Shown: positions 1 through 8,198, numbered from the stretch's first letter. The stretch: DNA of 40,210 nucleotides from a bacterium (GCA_018830885.1 JAHJRI010000294.1:1-40210), one strand, 5' to 3'. Made by a program: numbers and translations. Notes: generated by a model not told the origin, from the letters alone.

Positions 1-43
1 CGAAACTTGCGGGATCCCCTGGTTTTAACGGGCAACTGAAACA

Positions 44-1207
44 CTAAGCACTGCGGTACAGCTTGGTCAGTACGAATTCTTCATGCCCCAGCGCTTCCTG
101 GGCGGTGAGACGACCATTACAGGTCCTGATTAACATGTCAATCAGGTTGTTGCCGGATTCGTCCAGTGTCATTTCGCCACGGAGAATGGCTGAACAGTCA
201 TAGTCGATATGCTCTGACATGGTGGAAACGGTCAGCGGATTGGCAGAAAGCTTGATCACCGGTTCAATGGGATTGCCGATAATATTGCCCTGTCCCGTCG
301 GGAAGAAATGTGCCACGTAACCGGCTGCGGCCCACAACGTTACGGCTTCAGCAGCAGCAGATGAGGTGTCCATATAGGCGAGCCCGGGTTTGGTCGGGGC
401 TTCTGCGGGTCCCAGAACCTCAACATACTTGATCTTCTTTCCGATTTTCTGCAGGTTGCCAAAGGCCTTTTCCTCGATGGTCGTCAATCCGCCCCGGATA
501 TTTCCCTTGGTGGGCTGTGAGCCGGAGAGGTCGTCGGTCTTGTTGGCATTGATGAAGTCGTTATACTCGTTCCAGACCTCCATGAATTTTTCACCCAGTT
601 CCGGGGTGGCCGCTCGATCCTTGCAGATCATCTCGGCACCGGTGATCTCGGATGTTTCGCCGAATGAGCAGTAGCCGCCCATTTCCACCAGCTTGTCCAG
701 CGCATTGCCCACCGTGGGGTTGGAGGCCAGACCGGAGGTGGTATCGGATTCGCCGCACTTGACGGAAACCCGGATTTCGGTCAGGTCGCACTCTTCGCGT
801 CTGAGCTCGGATGCCCACTGCACATATTCCTTGGCTTTCCAGGAGGCCTTGGCAATGGTCCCGATGTCACCGGTTCTTTCAATGGAAAAGCCGGTTACCG
901 GCTTGCCGGTCTTGGCGATACCATCAACGATCAACTGGGTCCATTCAGGTTCGATACCGATCACCACCACGGCAGCCACGTTGGGATTGGCTCCGGTGCC
1001 GATCATGGTCCGGAAAAAGAGTTTCAGGTCCTCTCCAAACTGCAGACGGCCATAGGCATGGGGAATCGCCTTGGTTCCCTTGACATTGTTGGCCACAGCC
1101 TGGCAGGCGGCATTGGACAGGTCATCCAGGGGCAGGATCACCACATGATTCCGGATGCCAACACGGCCATTCTCCCGGCGATAGGCGTATACTTTTTTCT
1201 CACTCAT
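44..1207 (-). CDS. suyB: (R)-sulfolactate sulfo-lyase, large (beta) subunit
   Basis: 387 aa. The enzyme splits (R)-3-sulfolactate into pyruvate and sulfite in the cytoplasm; SuyB is the catalytic large subunit of the UxaA (altronate/galactarate dehydratase) superfamily. The N-terminus ([13 protein letters not shown]), the [19 protein letters not shown] segment, [12 protein letters not shown] and the C-terminal TKLYRSA match what I remember of SuyB rather than sugar-acid dehydratases. Length is normal for SuyB (about 390 aa). The start is supported by AGGAGG 7 nt upstream, which lies inside the last codons of suyA; only one base separates the suyA stop from this ATG, so the two are translationally coupled. 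In a sulfite reducer the released sulfite would serve as electron acceptor. A related UxaA-family hydrolase acting on another hydroxyacid is the alternative; the SuyA partner makes this unlikely. Confidence 0.9.
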   Translation of the reverse strand: MSEKKVYAYRRENGRVGIRNHVVILPLDDLSNAACQAVANNVKGTKAIPHAYGRLQFGEDLKLFFRTMIGTGANPNVAAVVVIGIEPEWTQLIVDGIAKTGKPVTGFSIERTGDIGTIAKASWKAKEYVQWASELRREECDLTEIRVSVKCGESDTTSGLASNPTVGNALDKLVEMGGYCSFGETSEITGAEMICKDRAATPELGEKFMEVWNEYNDFINANKTDDLSGSQPTKGNIRGGLTTIEEKAFGNLQKIGKKIKYVEVLGPAEAPTKPGLAYMDTSSAAAEAVTLWAAAGYVAHFFPTGQGNIIGNPIEPVIKLSANPLTVSTMSEHIDYDCSAILRGEMTLDESGNNLIDMLIRTCNGRLTAQEALGHEEFVLTKLYRSA

Positions 1208-1208
1208 C

Positions 1209-1487
1209 TTACCACCTCCTGGTCTTTAAATTGTGAATATGCACATGCTCTCCCACTTTGACATTGGCAACGATCCGTCCGATGTCATAACCGTATTTGT
1301 AGACCGTATCCTCGACCTTGTGATCCTTCATGGCGATCTTGTGACCCAGGGGAATGTCCTGCAGGGCCTTGACGGTGACTGCTTCCTGACTGTCCATATA
1401 CAAACCCTGGGCGGTCTCGCCCTGCTTGATATCGACGGTCGCAACCCCGACCGTGTCAGCTTTCTCATGGATTAAAAATTGAATCAT
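1209..1487 (-). CDS. suyA: (R)-sulfolactate sulfo-lyase, small (alpha) subunit
   Basis: 92 aa SAF-domain protein that pairs with SuyB. The sequence contains [27 protein letters not shown] and ends [12 protein letters not shown], the pattern of SuyA/UxaA-N proteins. A longer open frame runs upstream, but the ATG at 1487 is chosen because it gives the normal family length, has AAAGG just upstream, and the upstream extension (1488-1646) resembles nothing. The gene is the first of a two-gene operon with suyB. A sigma-54-type promoter lies about 340 bp upstream, so the message would have a leader of about 320 nt (1488-1810) in which I see no recognisable structure. Confidence 0.9.
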   Translation of the reverse strand: MIQFLIHEKADTVGVATVDIKQGETAQGLYMDSQEAVTVKALQDIPLGHKIAMKDHKVEDTVYKYGYDIGRIVANVKVGEHVHIHNLKTRRW

Positions 1488-1820
1488 GGTTACCTTTCTG
1501 AATATACGGGTTGCCCATTCGGGCAGCCCTGTTACTGGTTCGGGATTTTCCGGCCGGACCGTCTGCAGCAGCACCGGTTCAGTCAGTCGAAGGCCGCTGT
1601 CTGAAGGATCAGACCGGATTATCCGTTTTGCAAACCCGTCATCCAAACCATGTCAATTCCCCGTATGTGTCGATCTGGTCTGACATGACCACCGGTCAGG
1701 ACATCTGTCTACGGGTTGTCTCCCATGCGGATGCAATTTACCCCGGATGGCGGATGCGGATTTGTACAGCAGATCGTCCCCTTGAGGGGCCGATCCTTGA
1801 AATCGAATCCCCCTTCTAAC

Positions 1821-1836
1821 AGCAAGGATGGTACCA
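1821..1836 (-). promoter_or_regulatory. sigma-54 (-24/-12) promoter for suyAB
   Basis: Read on the minus strand this is TGGTACCATCCTTGCT: the GG of the -24 and GC of the -12 box are at the required spacing, against the consensus TGGCAC-N5-TTGCW. Expected transcript start is near 1810. A sigma-54 enhancer-binding protein is encoded divergently at 2214, and repeated palindromic sites lie 77-134 bp upstream, the usual distance for activator binding. Confidence 0.8.
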
Positions 1837-1912
1837 TATGCCGCTAATCGGGTTAAGCTGTTATAATAATGGCGTTTAGACAGAAAAGCCGGCAGGATGG
1901 GGAGGTAGTTAA

Positions 1913-1970
1913 GCCGAAAATTAGGCATCAGTGCCCAAAATTAGGCTTAAGATTGGGCTTGATATTCGGC
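1913..1970. promoter_or_regulatory. Upstream activator-like repeat array for the sigma-54 regulator
   Basis: Two copies of GCC(G/C)AAAATTAGGC at 1913-1926 and 1933-1946 are offset by exactly 20 bp, about two helical turns. They are followed by two related sites on the other strand (GCCCAATCTTAAGCC, 1958 to 1944; GCCGAATATCAAGCC, 1970 to 1956). Each has the GCC-N8/9-GGC or GCC-N9-GCC form. Position, repetition and phasing fit binding sites of the enhancer-binding protein at 2214-3752. That this protein binds here is inference. Confidence 0.6.
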
Positions 1971-1991
1971 AGAAACCTGTTACTATGAATT

Positions 1992-2159
1992 CAATGTCGT
2001 TCACTTAAGACTGTTCCGCACCATAGGGATGTCATTTCAAGAAACGCATCAATCCATCCTGGAGCTCCGGGAAGCCATCCATGGCTTCCAAGGTTCCTGC
2101 AATGACACCCCGATGGTGCGCTGACAATTGAGAACCCCCCCTTAAGTGAACGACCAGTG
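1992..2159. mobile_element. Miniature inverted-repeat element, copy A
   Basis: A 168-bp element with terminal repeats CAATGTCGTTCACTTAAG (left) and the inverse of CACTGGTCGTTCACTTAAG (right); the 14-bp core GTCGTTCACTTAAG is perfectly inverted (1996-2009 and 2141-2154). About 45 bp of the interior (around 2032-2076) match copy B at 14695-14860. No target duplication is visible. No coding capacity. It sits between the activator sites and the regulator start, so it probably displaced or supplies the regulator's promoter. Confidence 0.7.
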
Positions 2160-2213
2160 CCCTGCCGGCAGGGGGTCGGACGATTCATCGGTTGAACTGA
2201 AAAAGGAAGCACC

Positions 2214-3752
2214 ATGTACTGGAGTCCGGAAACGCGGTACCAGATTTTGCTCAAGATCAACAATGCCATCATTACGCAGACCACCAGCCGGGACCTGTTT
2301 CAGGCCCTGGCGCTGGAGCTGCGCAGGCATTTTTCCTGTGATCGGATCAGCATCAATCTCTATGATGCCCAGAGCCAGTCCATTACCTATTTTGCAGCGG
2401 CCGACGGTATCGATCCGGCAGGGATATCGAGTACGGAAAGCCGGTCGCTGGTTAAGGGGGCGATATCCAAAATGGTGATCCGCTCCGGTCGGCCGGTGAT
2501 TATCCGGGATCTGAAACGCTACGCCGATTTTGAATCGGTCCGGTCCATGGTGGCGTACGGACTGACTGCGACCATGGCCTTCCCGCTGGTGATCCGCAAT
2601 AAGATCCTGGGCACGATTCACTTTTCCTATAAAAAGGAGCCCGAGTATATGGAGGAGCTGCAGGAGGTGCTGACGGATGTTTCCCGACAGGCGGCCATCG
2701 TGGTGGACAATATGCTTTCCTATACGCATCTGAAGGAGCTCAATGCCAAGTTGACCCAGCAGAAACAGTTCCTGATTGCCAACACGGATGACGGGTACCA
2801 GCAGGACAGCTTCTTTTATACAGCCCCCGTCATGAAAGAGATCATGAGTCTGGTGGATAAGGTGGCCAATTCCGATGTTTCCATCCTGCTGACGGGCGAG
2901 ACGGGCACCGGCAAGGACTATCTGGCGAGAACCATCCACAACCGCAGCCCGCGTCGGGACCATCTCTTTGTCAAGACCAACTGCCCCGCCCTGGCCCCCA
3001 CCCTGTTTGAAAGCGAGCTCTTCGGACACGTCCGGGGTGCCTTCACCGGGGCGGATGCAAAACGGGTCGGCCGCTTCGAGCTGGCCCATCTCGGTACGGT
3101 GTTTCTGGACGAGGTGGGCGAACTGCCGTCGGAACTCCAGGCCAAGCTGCTGCATGTCCTGCAGGACATGCGGTTTGAAAGGGTGGGAGACAGTCGTGCC
3201 ATTGATGTGAACTTTCGGGTGATTGCGGCGACCAACAAGGATCTCAGGAACCTGGCGACGAACGGGCAGTTTCGGCAGGACCTCTATTACCGGCTCAATA
3301 CCGTTAATATCCACGTGCCCCCGCTGCGGGAAAGGGTGGAGGATATCCCCCTCCTGATCAGCAAACTGTCTGCCCTGCAGGCCCGCAAGACCAATGGTGT
3401 GGCGCCGGTCTACACCGACGGGGCCCTGGAATCGCTGTGCGCGTACCGCTGGCCCGGGAATGTGCGGGAGTTGAAAAACCTGGTCAAGCGCCTGGTGATT
3501 CTGCGTCCCGGTGAGCGGGTGACCCGTCTGGATATCGACAAGATCATCGATTTCGACCCCCTCGAGGAGAACACCCGGGATGTGACGACCCTGGCGGATG
3601 CAGAGCGTCAGCATATTATCCAGGCACTGGTAAAATGCCGGGGCATGGTGGGTGGAAAGCGGGGGATCGCGAAACTCCTGGGAATGCCGCGAACCACCCT
3701 GCAGTACCGCATGAAAAAGCTGGGGATCAACCCGGGGGATTTTACCGGGTGA
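2214..3752 (+). CDS. Sigma-54-dependent enhancer-binding regulator (GAF / AAA+ / Fis HTH)
   Basis: 512 aa. Residues about 25-170 form a GAF-type sensor domain. The AAA+ core spans about 200-435, with Walker A GETGTGKD (228-235), the sigma-54-contacting GAFTGA loop (275-280) and Walker B GTVFLDE (294-300). A Fis-type helix-turn-helix occupies about 465-510 (GIAKLLGMPRTTLQYRMKKL). There is no receiver domain, so it probably senses a small ligand directly. RBS AAGGA lies 7 nt before the ATG. It is divergent from suyAB, whose upstream region has a sigma-54 promoter and repeated palindromes, so it is most likely the suyAB activator responding to a sulfonate (inference). The last 206 bp, including the HTH coding part, are duplicated at 24641-24846. 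Confidence 0.9.
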   Translation: MYWSPETRYQILLKINNAIITQTTSRDLFQALALELRRHFSCDRISINLYDAQSQSITYFAAADGIDPAGISSTESRSLVKGAISKMVIRSGRPVIIRDLKRYADFESVRSMVAYGLTATMAFPLVIRNKILGTIHFSYKKEPEYMEELQEVLTDVSRQAAIVVDNMLSYTHLKELNAKLTQQKQFLIANTDDGYQQDSFFYTAPVMKEIMSLVDKVANSDVSILLTGETGTGKDYLARTIHNRSPRRDHLFVKTNCPALAPTLFESELFGHVRGAFTGADAKRVGRFELAHLGTVFLDEVGELPSELQAKLLHVLQDMRFERVGDSRAIDVNFRVIAATNKDLRNLATNGQFRQDLYYRLNTVNIHVPPLRERVEDIPLLISKLSALQARKTNGVAPVYTDGALESLCAYRWPGNVRELKNLVKRLVILRPGERVTRLDIDKIIDFDPLEENTRDVTTLADAERQHIIQALVKCRGMVGGKRGIAKLLGMPRTTLQYRMKKLGINPGDFTG

Positions 3753-3754
3753 TC
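3549..3754 (+). repeat. Left copy of 206-bp direct repeat (3' end of regulator gene)
   Basis: Bases 3549-3754 match 24641-24846 without gaps at 204 of 206 positions (differences 3557 C/A and 3657 A/C). The left copy is part of the intact regulator gene and ends just past its stop codon. The two copies bracket a block of about 21 kb. Confidence 0.95.
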
Positions 3755-4135
3755 AATAATACGAAATTAACAACTTGTAGAATGTTTCTTGAATAACACT
3801 GCAATTTGTAACTACATAAAAGCATAGCTATTTCTTTTTTTATTAAAATTTTTGTTTGAAGATTCGTGTGTCCCGGAAGTTACGGGTTTTGCGTTCTATA
3901 TCGCAACAAAGTGGGCTAAGCAGAACTGGGATTTGTGCTAGAGATTTCCTAACAGCTCCTGTTCTTCAGTTAGCTGTCATGTAAATATATTTCAACCTTT
4001 TCTTGATTATTGTCGACGAGTCTGAACCGTTACCGGGACTGCTGCCAGTACTCTCCTGCTGCTACGGAGTGCTGATCCCGAGCTCAAAACGCCTATGGTC
4101 TTTTGAAAGTCCTGACGGGGGATATATTGTACATA
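3753..4135. other. AT-rich intergenic region with no gene
   Basis: 383 bp between convergent genes. It holds T-rich and A-rich runs (about 3830-3860) and a small inverted repeat TTGCG-N8-CGCAA near 3889-3906. I see no coding region or convincing terminator. Confidence 0.5.
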
Positions 4136-4852
4136 TTACGCCTGGTATCCAGACCCTATTTGAGGGCCTGTCGTCACCAACCGATATTTTGTTTTTAGAA
4201 GTGATTTATCGAAATCTGCCTGCCGCCTCCGACAATCGAAATTCGAGCATAACTGGCAGGTGTAAAAATGAGTTTCAGAACTAAAGGCCAGGCAGGAAAT
4301 AGTCGATTCCGGCGACATCAGGAAGGACTCATTCAACGTGACACCAATTCGCTGGGCTCCATCACCGAAAAGTCTGAAAAGCGGTTCCTGCTGCGGCAGG
4401 GGCCAATCCATCAATGATCCCGGCGTCATTATGGAGACAAACTTGATCTTGTGCTCTTTTTTTATCTTTCTCTTAAAGTCTGTGACGGCGGCCTCGAGGG
4501 CTGAATCGGTGATTGATTTGGCCCAGAATTGATGAAGAATGTTGGTTTTTGATGCTCTCCACTCATCCAGTTCCCTGCCACAGGTCGCCAGGGCAGGAAA
4601 GACCTTGTCGCTTTGCGCCAGATTGATTTGTAGTACCTGGCTCTCGAAGGTCTCTCCCGCTATCCGGACGATTTTATCCGCGATGATAGTCGGCTCCTGT
4701 TCCAGGTAAAGCGCTTTCGGCCAGGCCAGCGCCCTGGCCTCGTCTGCCAGTTCCCTGAACTCCCGGATATGTCGGTTCCGATTCGCCAGCCGCAAATCGA
4801 TTATCATCTGATCCAAATCAAGATCAAAAGGTATGTTGTCCAGTATGGTCAT
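4136..4852 (-). CDS. MetH activation-domain-like protein (putative corrinoid reactivase)
   Basis: 238 aa, not recognised to gene level. The middle and C-terminal parts resemble the SAM-binding activation domain of cobalamin-dependent methionine synthase: MTPGSLMDWPLPQQEPLF, then IGVTLNESFLMSPESTIS. It lacks the other MetH domains. The C-terminus carries a Cys cluster (C199, C202, C207 in CQLCSNFDC). Stand-alone proteins of this kind occur next to corrinoid methyltransferase genes, where they are thought to re-reduce and re-methylate inactive cob(II)alamin. It is last in the minus-strand series, 294 bp downstream of the corrinoid protein gene. The upstream RBS is weak, but the N-terminal ILDNIPFDLDLDQ fits the usual family start. 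The 294-bp gap (4853-5146) shows no convincing gene. Confidence 0.7.
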   Translation of the reverse strand: MTILDNIPFDLDLDQMIIDLRLANRNRHIREFRELADEARALAWPKALYLEQEPTIIADKIVRIAGETFESQVLQINLAQSDKVFPALATCGRELDEWRASKTNILHQFWAKSITDSALEAAVTDFKRKIKKEHKIKFVSIMTPGSLMDWPLPQQEPLFRLFGDGAQRIGVTLNESFLMSPESTISCLAFSSETHFYTCQLCSNFDCRRRQADFDKSLLKTKYRLVTTGPQIGSGYQA

Positions 4853-5146
4853 TCAGATTGCCAGGATATTGTCACGATGAAGGTGAATAAAAGCGAAGCC
4901 GGTGTGGCGATTTGGATTCATACCTCATCAGATATGGTCAGGGTGTTTCAAGTAGAGCCTCACCTGGATTCCAATCGATATCAGCATGAATCAGGACGAA
5001 GGGTATCGTATCGCTTTTTTAAGCGAGGGAATCCAGCTATTACTCGTTAAAGCTGAAAGCCGGGTTGGAACACATATCAATATTCCAGACATCGAAAAAC
5101 CTCTGAGCCCAATAGAACCGCATGAACCCTGAAGGATTGACGATAA

Positions 5147-5821
5147 TCAGGCCTGGGTTGAAAGGGCTTTACGTTTATTGATCAATTCCATTGCAAGCTG
5201 AACCGCCGTTACAGCAGAATCAGCATAGCCATCCACACCGAAAAGATCTGCAATCTGTTGCGAAACTGGTGCACCACCTATCATGATGGCTACATCGGAT
5301 TTTTTTGTCTTAAACAGTTCAATGACTTTCTTCATGCCCATCATCGTTGTGGTCATCATCGCTGACAGTGCTACAATCTCTGCCTTGGATTCTTCTTGTG
5401 CCTCAACAAACTTTTCCGCAGATACGTCTTTGCCAAGGTCAATGACTTTCAGCCCGCCGACTTCAAGCATTAACTTGACAATATTTTTCCCAATATCATG
5501 AACATCACCCTGGACACTTCCAAGAATAACCGTGCCCACTTGGTTATCCGAGGCTTTGCCGATGTGGGGCTTCAAGACATCCAACCCGGCATTGAGGGCA
5601 TCGGCACATAACAGGAGTTCAGGCACGAAATATTCCTTTTTCTCATAGAGTTCACCCACACGTTCCATCCCTGCAGCCAACCCTCCGAGAATGGCGTCAT
5701 GTGCATCGATACCTTCATCGATTGCTATCTGTGACCACTCCGCTGCATCATCTCCTTCAAATTCAACAACTGCCTCTGACAATTTCGCCAGGATTTCCTT
5801 TTTTCTTGCCTCTTCAACCAT
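5147..5821 (-). CDS. Methyltransferase corrinoid-binding protein (MtbC/MttC-like)
   Basis: 224 aa. Residues 1-90 form the helical cap typical of methyltransferase corrinoid proteins. Residues about 95-215 are the Rossmann-like B12 domain with GDVHDIGKNIV (105-115), in which H108 is the expected lower cobalt ligand (DxHxxG). Length and layout are those of the methylamine, betaine and methanol corrinoid proteins. It should carry the methyl group between a substrate methyltransferase and an acceptor-side methyltransferase. RBS GAGGGGAAG precedes the ATG. The UroD-type methyltransferases upstream (8340, 10166) are the obvious partners. No MttB/MtgB-type substrate methyltransferase is visible in the window, so the substrate is unknown. 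Confidence 0.9.
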   Translation of the reverse strand: MVEEARKKEILAKLSEAVVEFEGDDAAEWSQIAIDEGIDAHDAILGGLAAGMERVGELYEKKEYFVPELLLCADALNAGLDVLKPHIGKASDNQVGTVILGSVQGDVHDIGKNIVKLMLEVGGLKVIDLGKDVSAEKFVEAQEESKAEIVALSAMMTTTMMGMKKVIELFKTKKSDVAIMIGGAPVSQQIADLFGVDGYADSAVTAVQLAMELINKRKALSTQA

Positions 5822-5918
5822 TTTACTTCCCCTCTTTTAAAATCAATTCATCAATTTTAGTAACTACTCAGTAGAAATTGAAGCTCAACCTATTCCAAAA
5901 AGAATGAATTCACATCTA

Positions 5919-6896
5919 TCAACCAATTTTGAAATCAACGCGCTCAAGCTGCGACATGGCTTCCGGAGATCCAATAAAGACAACCCTGTTTATCAGGGGA
6001 ACCATGCCTGGTTTTTGCGATATCTTAGTTAACGTTTTCTTTCCCATCACCCAATTGAAAAGATAAAGATCCTCCCCTGTTCGGAAAACACCCTTCGCCC
6101 TGGTGATACCTGTTGGTATTTTCGCTGTCATTTTCTTCAGCTCTTCAACATTTCTGGCTGACCATTCAAGTATTGAAGACATCAGGAGGTCTGGTGGTGT
6201 CATTGAATAGTCAGGGTCCGCAAGCAAGTCTTCGATATATGTCTCCAGGATCTCTGACGTGACAGCTTCTGTTTCCTTCCCTTCCTCCTCAGGGCCATGA
6301 TCTGACACGGACAGATAGTTCCCAAAAGGTATGTCGGCAAATGTTGTCTCGTGAAAAACCGGATCCGGGTGATGGCGGTGAACGATCTCCTTAACCTTAC
6401 TGACGACCTTTTCGTCGGCCTCATCAATCTTGTTGATGATGAACACAGTGGCACTCTCAATCTGTTTCTCGACAGAGGTAAACGTGTCGTAGGCATCTTC
6501 AAAGTTGACGGCATCAATGAGACAGAACTGTTCTCTGAACCGGAAGCGATTGTGAAAAATGGAAAGCCCGAGGTCCCGCTTCAGGTCTGTGGGGTTGGCG
6601 ACACCGGTGGCCTCAATGAGCAGGACATCGGGTTTAATATTTTGGGCGATGTCCATCAGGCCTTTGATAAAGTCAGTCTTGACACAAACACAGAAAATGG
6701 ATCCCTTGCTGATCTCAAGCATGGCAAGGTCTTCACTATCCACCAGCTTTCCATCCAATCCCATATCCCCGAATTCGTTCATCAGAATCATCAGTTTTTG
6801 ATTCGGAGGAAAGGCGTGAATGATCCGTTTCAGAAATGTGGTTTTGCCGCTGCCGAGAAATCCAGTAATGAGGAATACATCCGTTGTGGCTTTCAT
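5919..6896 (-). CDS. CobW/P47K-family GTPase
   Basis: 325 aa. G3E-family GTPase with Walker A GFLGSGKTT (12-20), a Cys motif GSIFCVC (C69, C71) at the position of the usual CxCC metal site, and NKID (155-158). The family delivers or inserts metals and cofactors; here it may service the corrinoid or zinc proteins encoded around it (inference). Its ATG overlaps the TGA stop of the selenocysteine thioredoxin-like gene (ATGA), and its RBS AGGGAAC lies inside that gene, so translation is coupled. One Cys of the usual motif is missing. Confidence 0.8.
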   Translation of the reverse strand: MKATTDVFLITGFLGSGKTTFLKRIIHAFPPNQKLMILMNEFGDMGLDGKLVDSEDLAMLEISKGSIFCVCVKTDFIKGLMDIAQNIKPDVLLIEATGVANPTDLKRDLGLSIFHNRFRFREQFCLIDAVNFEDAYDTFTSVEKQIESATVFIINKIDEADEKVVSKVKEIVHRHHPDPVFHETTFADIPFGNYLSVSDHGPEEEGKETEAVTSEILETYIEDLLADPDYSMTPPDLLMSSILEWSARNVEELKKMTAKIPTGITRAKGVFRTGEDLYLFNWVMGKKTLTKISQKPGMVPLINRVVFIGSPEAMSQLERVDFKIG

Positions 6897-7189
6897 TTTG
6901 TTTGTTCCCTATTTAGCCGTTTCCTGATCATGTCGATCAGTTCCTCCTGATCCGGTATCAGAGACTCATAGACCAGTTCACCATTGATTGCGATACTGGG
7001 TAGTTTTTTCACCCTATCGCGCTTGAATTCATCCATATGGTCTCGGTTGGACATATCCCACTCCCTGATTTCAGTCATCACCTTTATCTCTTCCGGTAAG
7101 TCCCTTACCACCTGCGCCATGTAGACGCAAGCCGCTCATTGTCTTAAGTCGCTGACGAAGACCTCAACAAGTACTTTGTCGTGTATCAT
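6893..7189 (-). CDS. Thioredoxin-fold selenoprotein with Sec-Ala-Ala-Cys motif (UGA read-through)
   Basis: 98 aa if the in-frame TGA at 7138-7136 is selenocysteine; an ordinary call would start at the internal ATG at 7120 and lose the active site. Read from ATG 7189, residues 1-17 are followed by Sec18-A-A-C21-V-Y-M. This aligns without gaps at the active site with C17-A-A-C20-G-Y-M of the neighbour at 7629-8018, and both share the C-terminal pattern LP-S/T-I...LV-Y/F-x-S-I/L-IP...EELID. A hairpin with a GGA loop follows the UGA (7109-7095). It ends in ATGA overlap with the CobW-type gene. The RBS at 7189 is weak, with only 19 bp separating it from the upstream gene. The likely role is a thiol/selenol redox partner for the methyltransferase module. 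Its similarity on both sides of the UGA argues against a pseudogene. Confidence 0.88.
7095..7109 (-). promoter_or_regulatory. Candidate bacterial SECIS hairpin of thioredoxin-like selenoprotein
   Basis: On the minus strand, 26 nt after the UGA, GGTAAG-GGA-CTTACC forms a perfect 6-bp stem with a 3-nt loop starting GG. The apical loop begins 32 nt after the UGA, inside the 16-37 nt range described for bacterial SECIS elements. Confidence 0.75.
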
Positions 7190-7208
7190 CTTTTTATTTT
7201 ACTGTGCC

Positions 7209-7553
7209 TTATTGTGAACTATCACCTGCCAGGCTTACCCTGGACAACTGTTTCTCGATTGCTTCTTCAAGCTCCGGCCTGGACGGAATGAGATCAAACG
7301 CCAGTTCGCCATCCATGAACAGTCCTGGTATTGGCGCCAAGCGGTGATTAATATAAACACCTTTCTCCCCAAACAAGGAGCAGGAAAGTGTGAGAAAGCG
7401 ATTTCGGCCTTCTTCCGTTCTAATATCCAACCGGCTGTATGTCACGCGATGCTCGTACATCGGCAAAATTTCCTGTACGGCCTGCTCCATATAAACACTG
7501 GGCGTGTACGACCTGTTTTTAAACGTAACTTCAATGTGAACGATATCTGGCAT
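7209..7553 (-). CDS. Thioredoxin-fold protein lacking the active-site cysteines
   Basis: 114 aa. It is related to the flanking small thioredoxin-like proteins (VYM-E-Q after the active-site position, a proline-containing P-G-L-F-M-D-G-E-L strand and P-S-R-P-E-L-E-E helix), but the redox positions read Y16-T-P-S19. It therefore probably lacks disulfide chemistry and may act as a scaffold or binding partner. A stop codon lies two codons upstream of the ATG, so no hidden Cys or Sec precedes it. It lies 19 bp upstream of the selenoprotein gene. Function unknown. Confidence 0.7.
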   Translation of the reverse strand: MPDIVHIEVTFKNRSYTPSVYMEQAVQEILPMYEHRVTYSRLDIRTEEGRNRFLTLSCSLFGEKGVYINHRLAPIPGLFMDGELAFDLIPSRPELEEAIEKQLSRVSLAGDSSQ

Positions 7554-7628
7554 CCGTTAAAAGGTATTTTGTTTAACGCACGAAATTTCCTGTCTGCCCA
7601 CGTACCAATTTATTTTAAAAGGCTCCTG

Positions 7629-8018
7629 CTAATCTGAACGTGTCTTTTTCCCGGAACCGGCTTTCTCCAAATTTTGCTTGATGTCATCAAAGTTAAATCC
7701 CTCATCCCTCAATGACAGGATTCGTTCACGTTGCTCATCGGAATGCGCTCTTTCTGCCAGGGCGTCGATCAATTCTTCATATTGAGGGATGATACTCTGA
7801 AAAACCAGATCTTTCTCAATACAGATAGTCGGCAATACTTTACCTTTGAGCTTCGTAAACATTGCGACGCCTTCCTTGGATTTGATGGACCACTCCGTAT
7901 ACTGAACCATCTCCTGCACGTCTGAAGGAAGTGCCGCGATAGATTCCATCATGTATCCACAGGCAGCGCACTGAACGCTGTCCAGCGTCAGTACATCAAT
8001 GTGTATTTTTTCTGTCAT
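7629..8018 (-). CDS. Thioredoxin-fold protein with Cys-Ala-Ala-Cys motif
   Basis: 129 aa. Short thioredoxin-like domain with C17-A-A-C20 after the first strand, a cis-Pro-type LPTICIEKDLVFQS segment and an EELID helix. A charged tail of about 35 residues follows (EQRERILSLRDEGFNFDDI...). It is the Cys homologue that identifies the Sec position in the gene at 6893-7189. No signal peptide, so cytoplasmic. First of three tandem thioredoxin-fold genes leading to the CobW-type and corrinoid protein genes. Probable disulfide reductant; partner unknown. Confidence 0.75.
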   Translation of the reverse strand: MTEKIHIDVLTLDSVQCAACGYMMESIAALPSDVQEMVQYTEWSIKSKEGVAMFTKLKGKVLPTICIEKDLVFQSIIPQYEELIDALAERAHSDEQRERILSLRDEGFNFDDIKQNLEKAGSGKKTRSD

Positions 8019-8119
8019 GATTATCGTTGCCCCTATTTTTTAGTTTTACTTATCACCTGTACAGTTCAGAGTTCTCTTCTAAGTAGTTGAACTTATGCAT
8101 AATGTCGATCTCAACTGCT

Positions 8120-8198
8120 GTCATTCCGTGCTTGACACGGAATCCAGTATGATTCCAAAGATATGCTAGCCTGGATGCCGGATTAAGTCCGGCATGAC
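8120..8198. repeat. REP-like palindromic repeat
   Basis: Two 28-bp arms (8120-8147 and 8171-8198) form an imperfect inverted repeat. Each arm is itself a hairpin (CCGTG-CTTGA-CACGG; GCCGGA-TTAAG-TCCGGC). It starts GTCATTCC, like the element at 20525-20624. It lies in the 321-bp gap 8019-8339, which otherwise shows no gene. Confidence 0.7.

Noticed and set aside
1621-1660. A second sigma-54-like site nearer suyA (TGGATGACGGGTTTGCA on the minus strand)
   Set aside because: Spacing between GG and GC is one base too long and the -24 box is poor; the site at 1821-1836 is correct in both.
1653-1928. 91-codon open frame upstream of suyA
   Set aside because: It covers the sigma-54 promoter and part of the activator sites, has no RBS and no family-like sequence.
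2142-3614. 490-codon open frame opposite the regulator gene
   Set aside because: It is the antisense shadow of the regulator; its translation shows no domain, while the plus-strand frame has all enhancer-binding-protein motifs.
3549-3754. tRNA or integrase attachment core at the block boundary
   Set aside because: No tRNA-like cloverleaf was seen at either repeat, and no integrase gene lies inside the block.
5147-5149. TGA of the corrinoid protein gene as selenocysteine
   Set aside because: The protein is already full length for its family and the downstream frame looks non-coding.
7117-7135. Alternative hairpin CTTGCG/CGCAGG directly after the UGA of the thioredoxin-like gene as its SECIS
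   Set aside because: Its loop begins only about 10 nt after the UGA and it contains a wobble pair; the hairpin at 7095-7109 fits the known geometry better.
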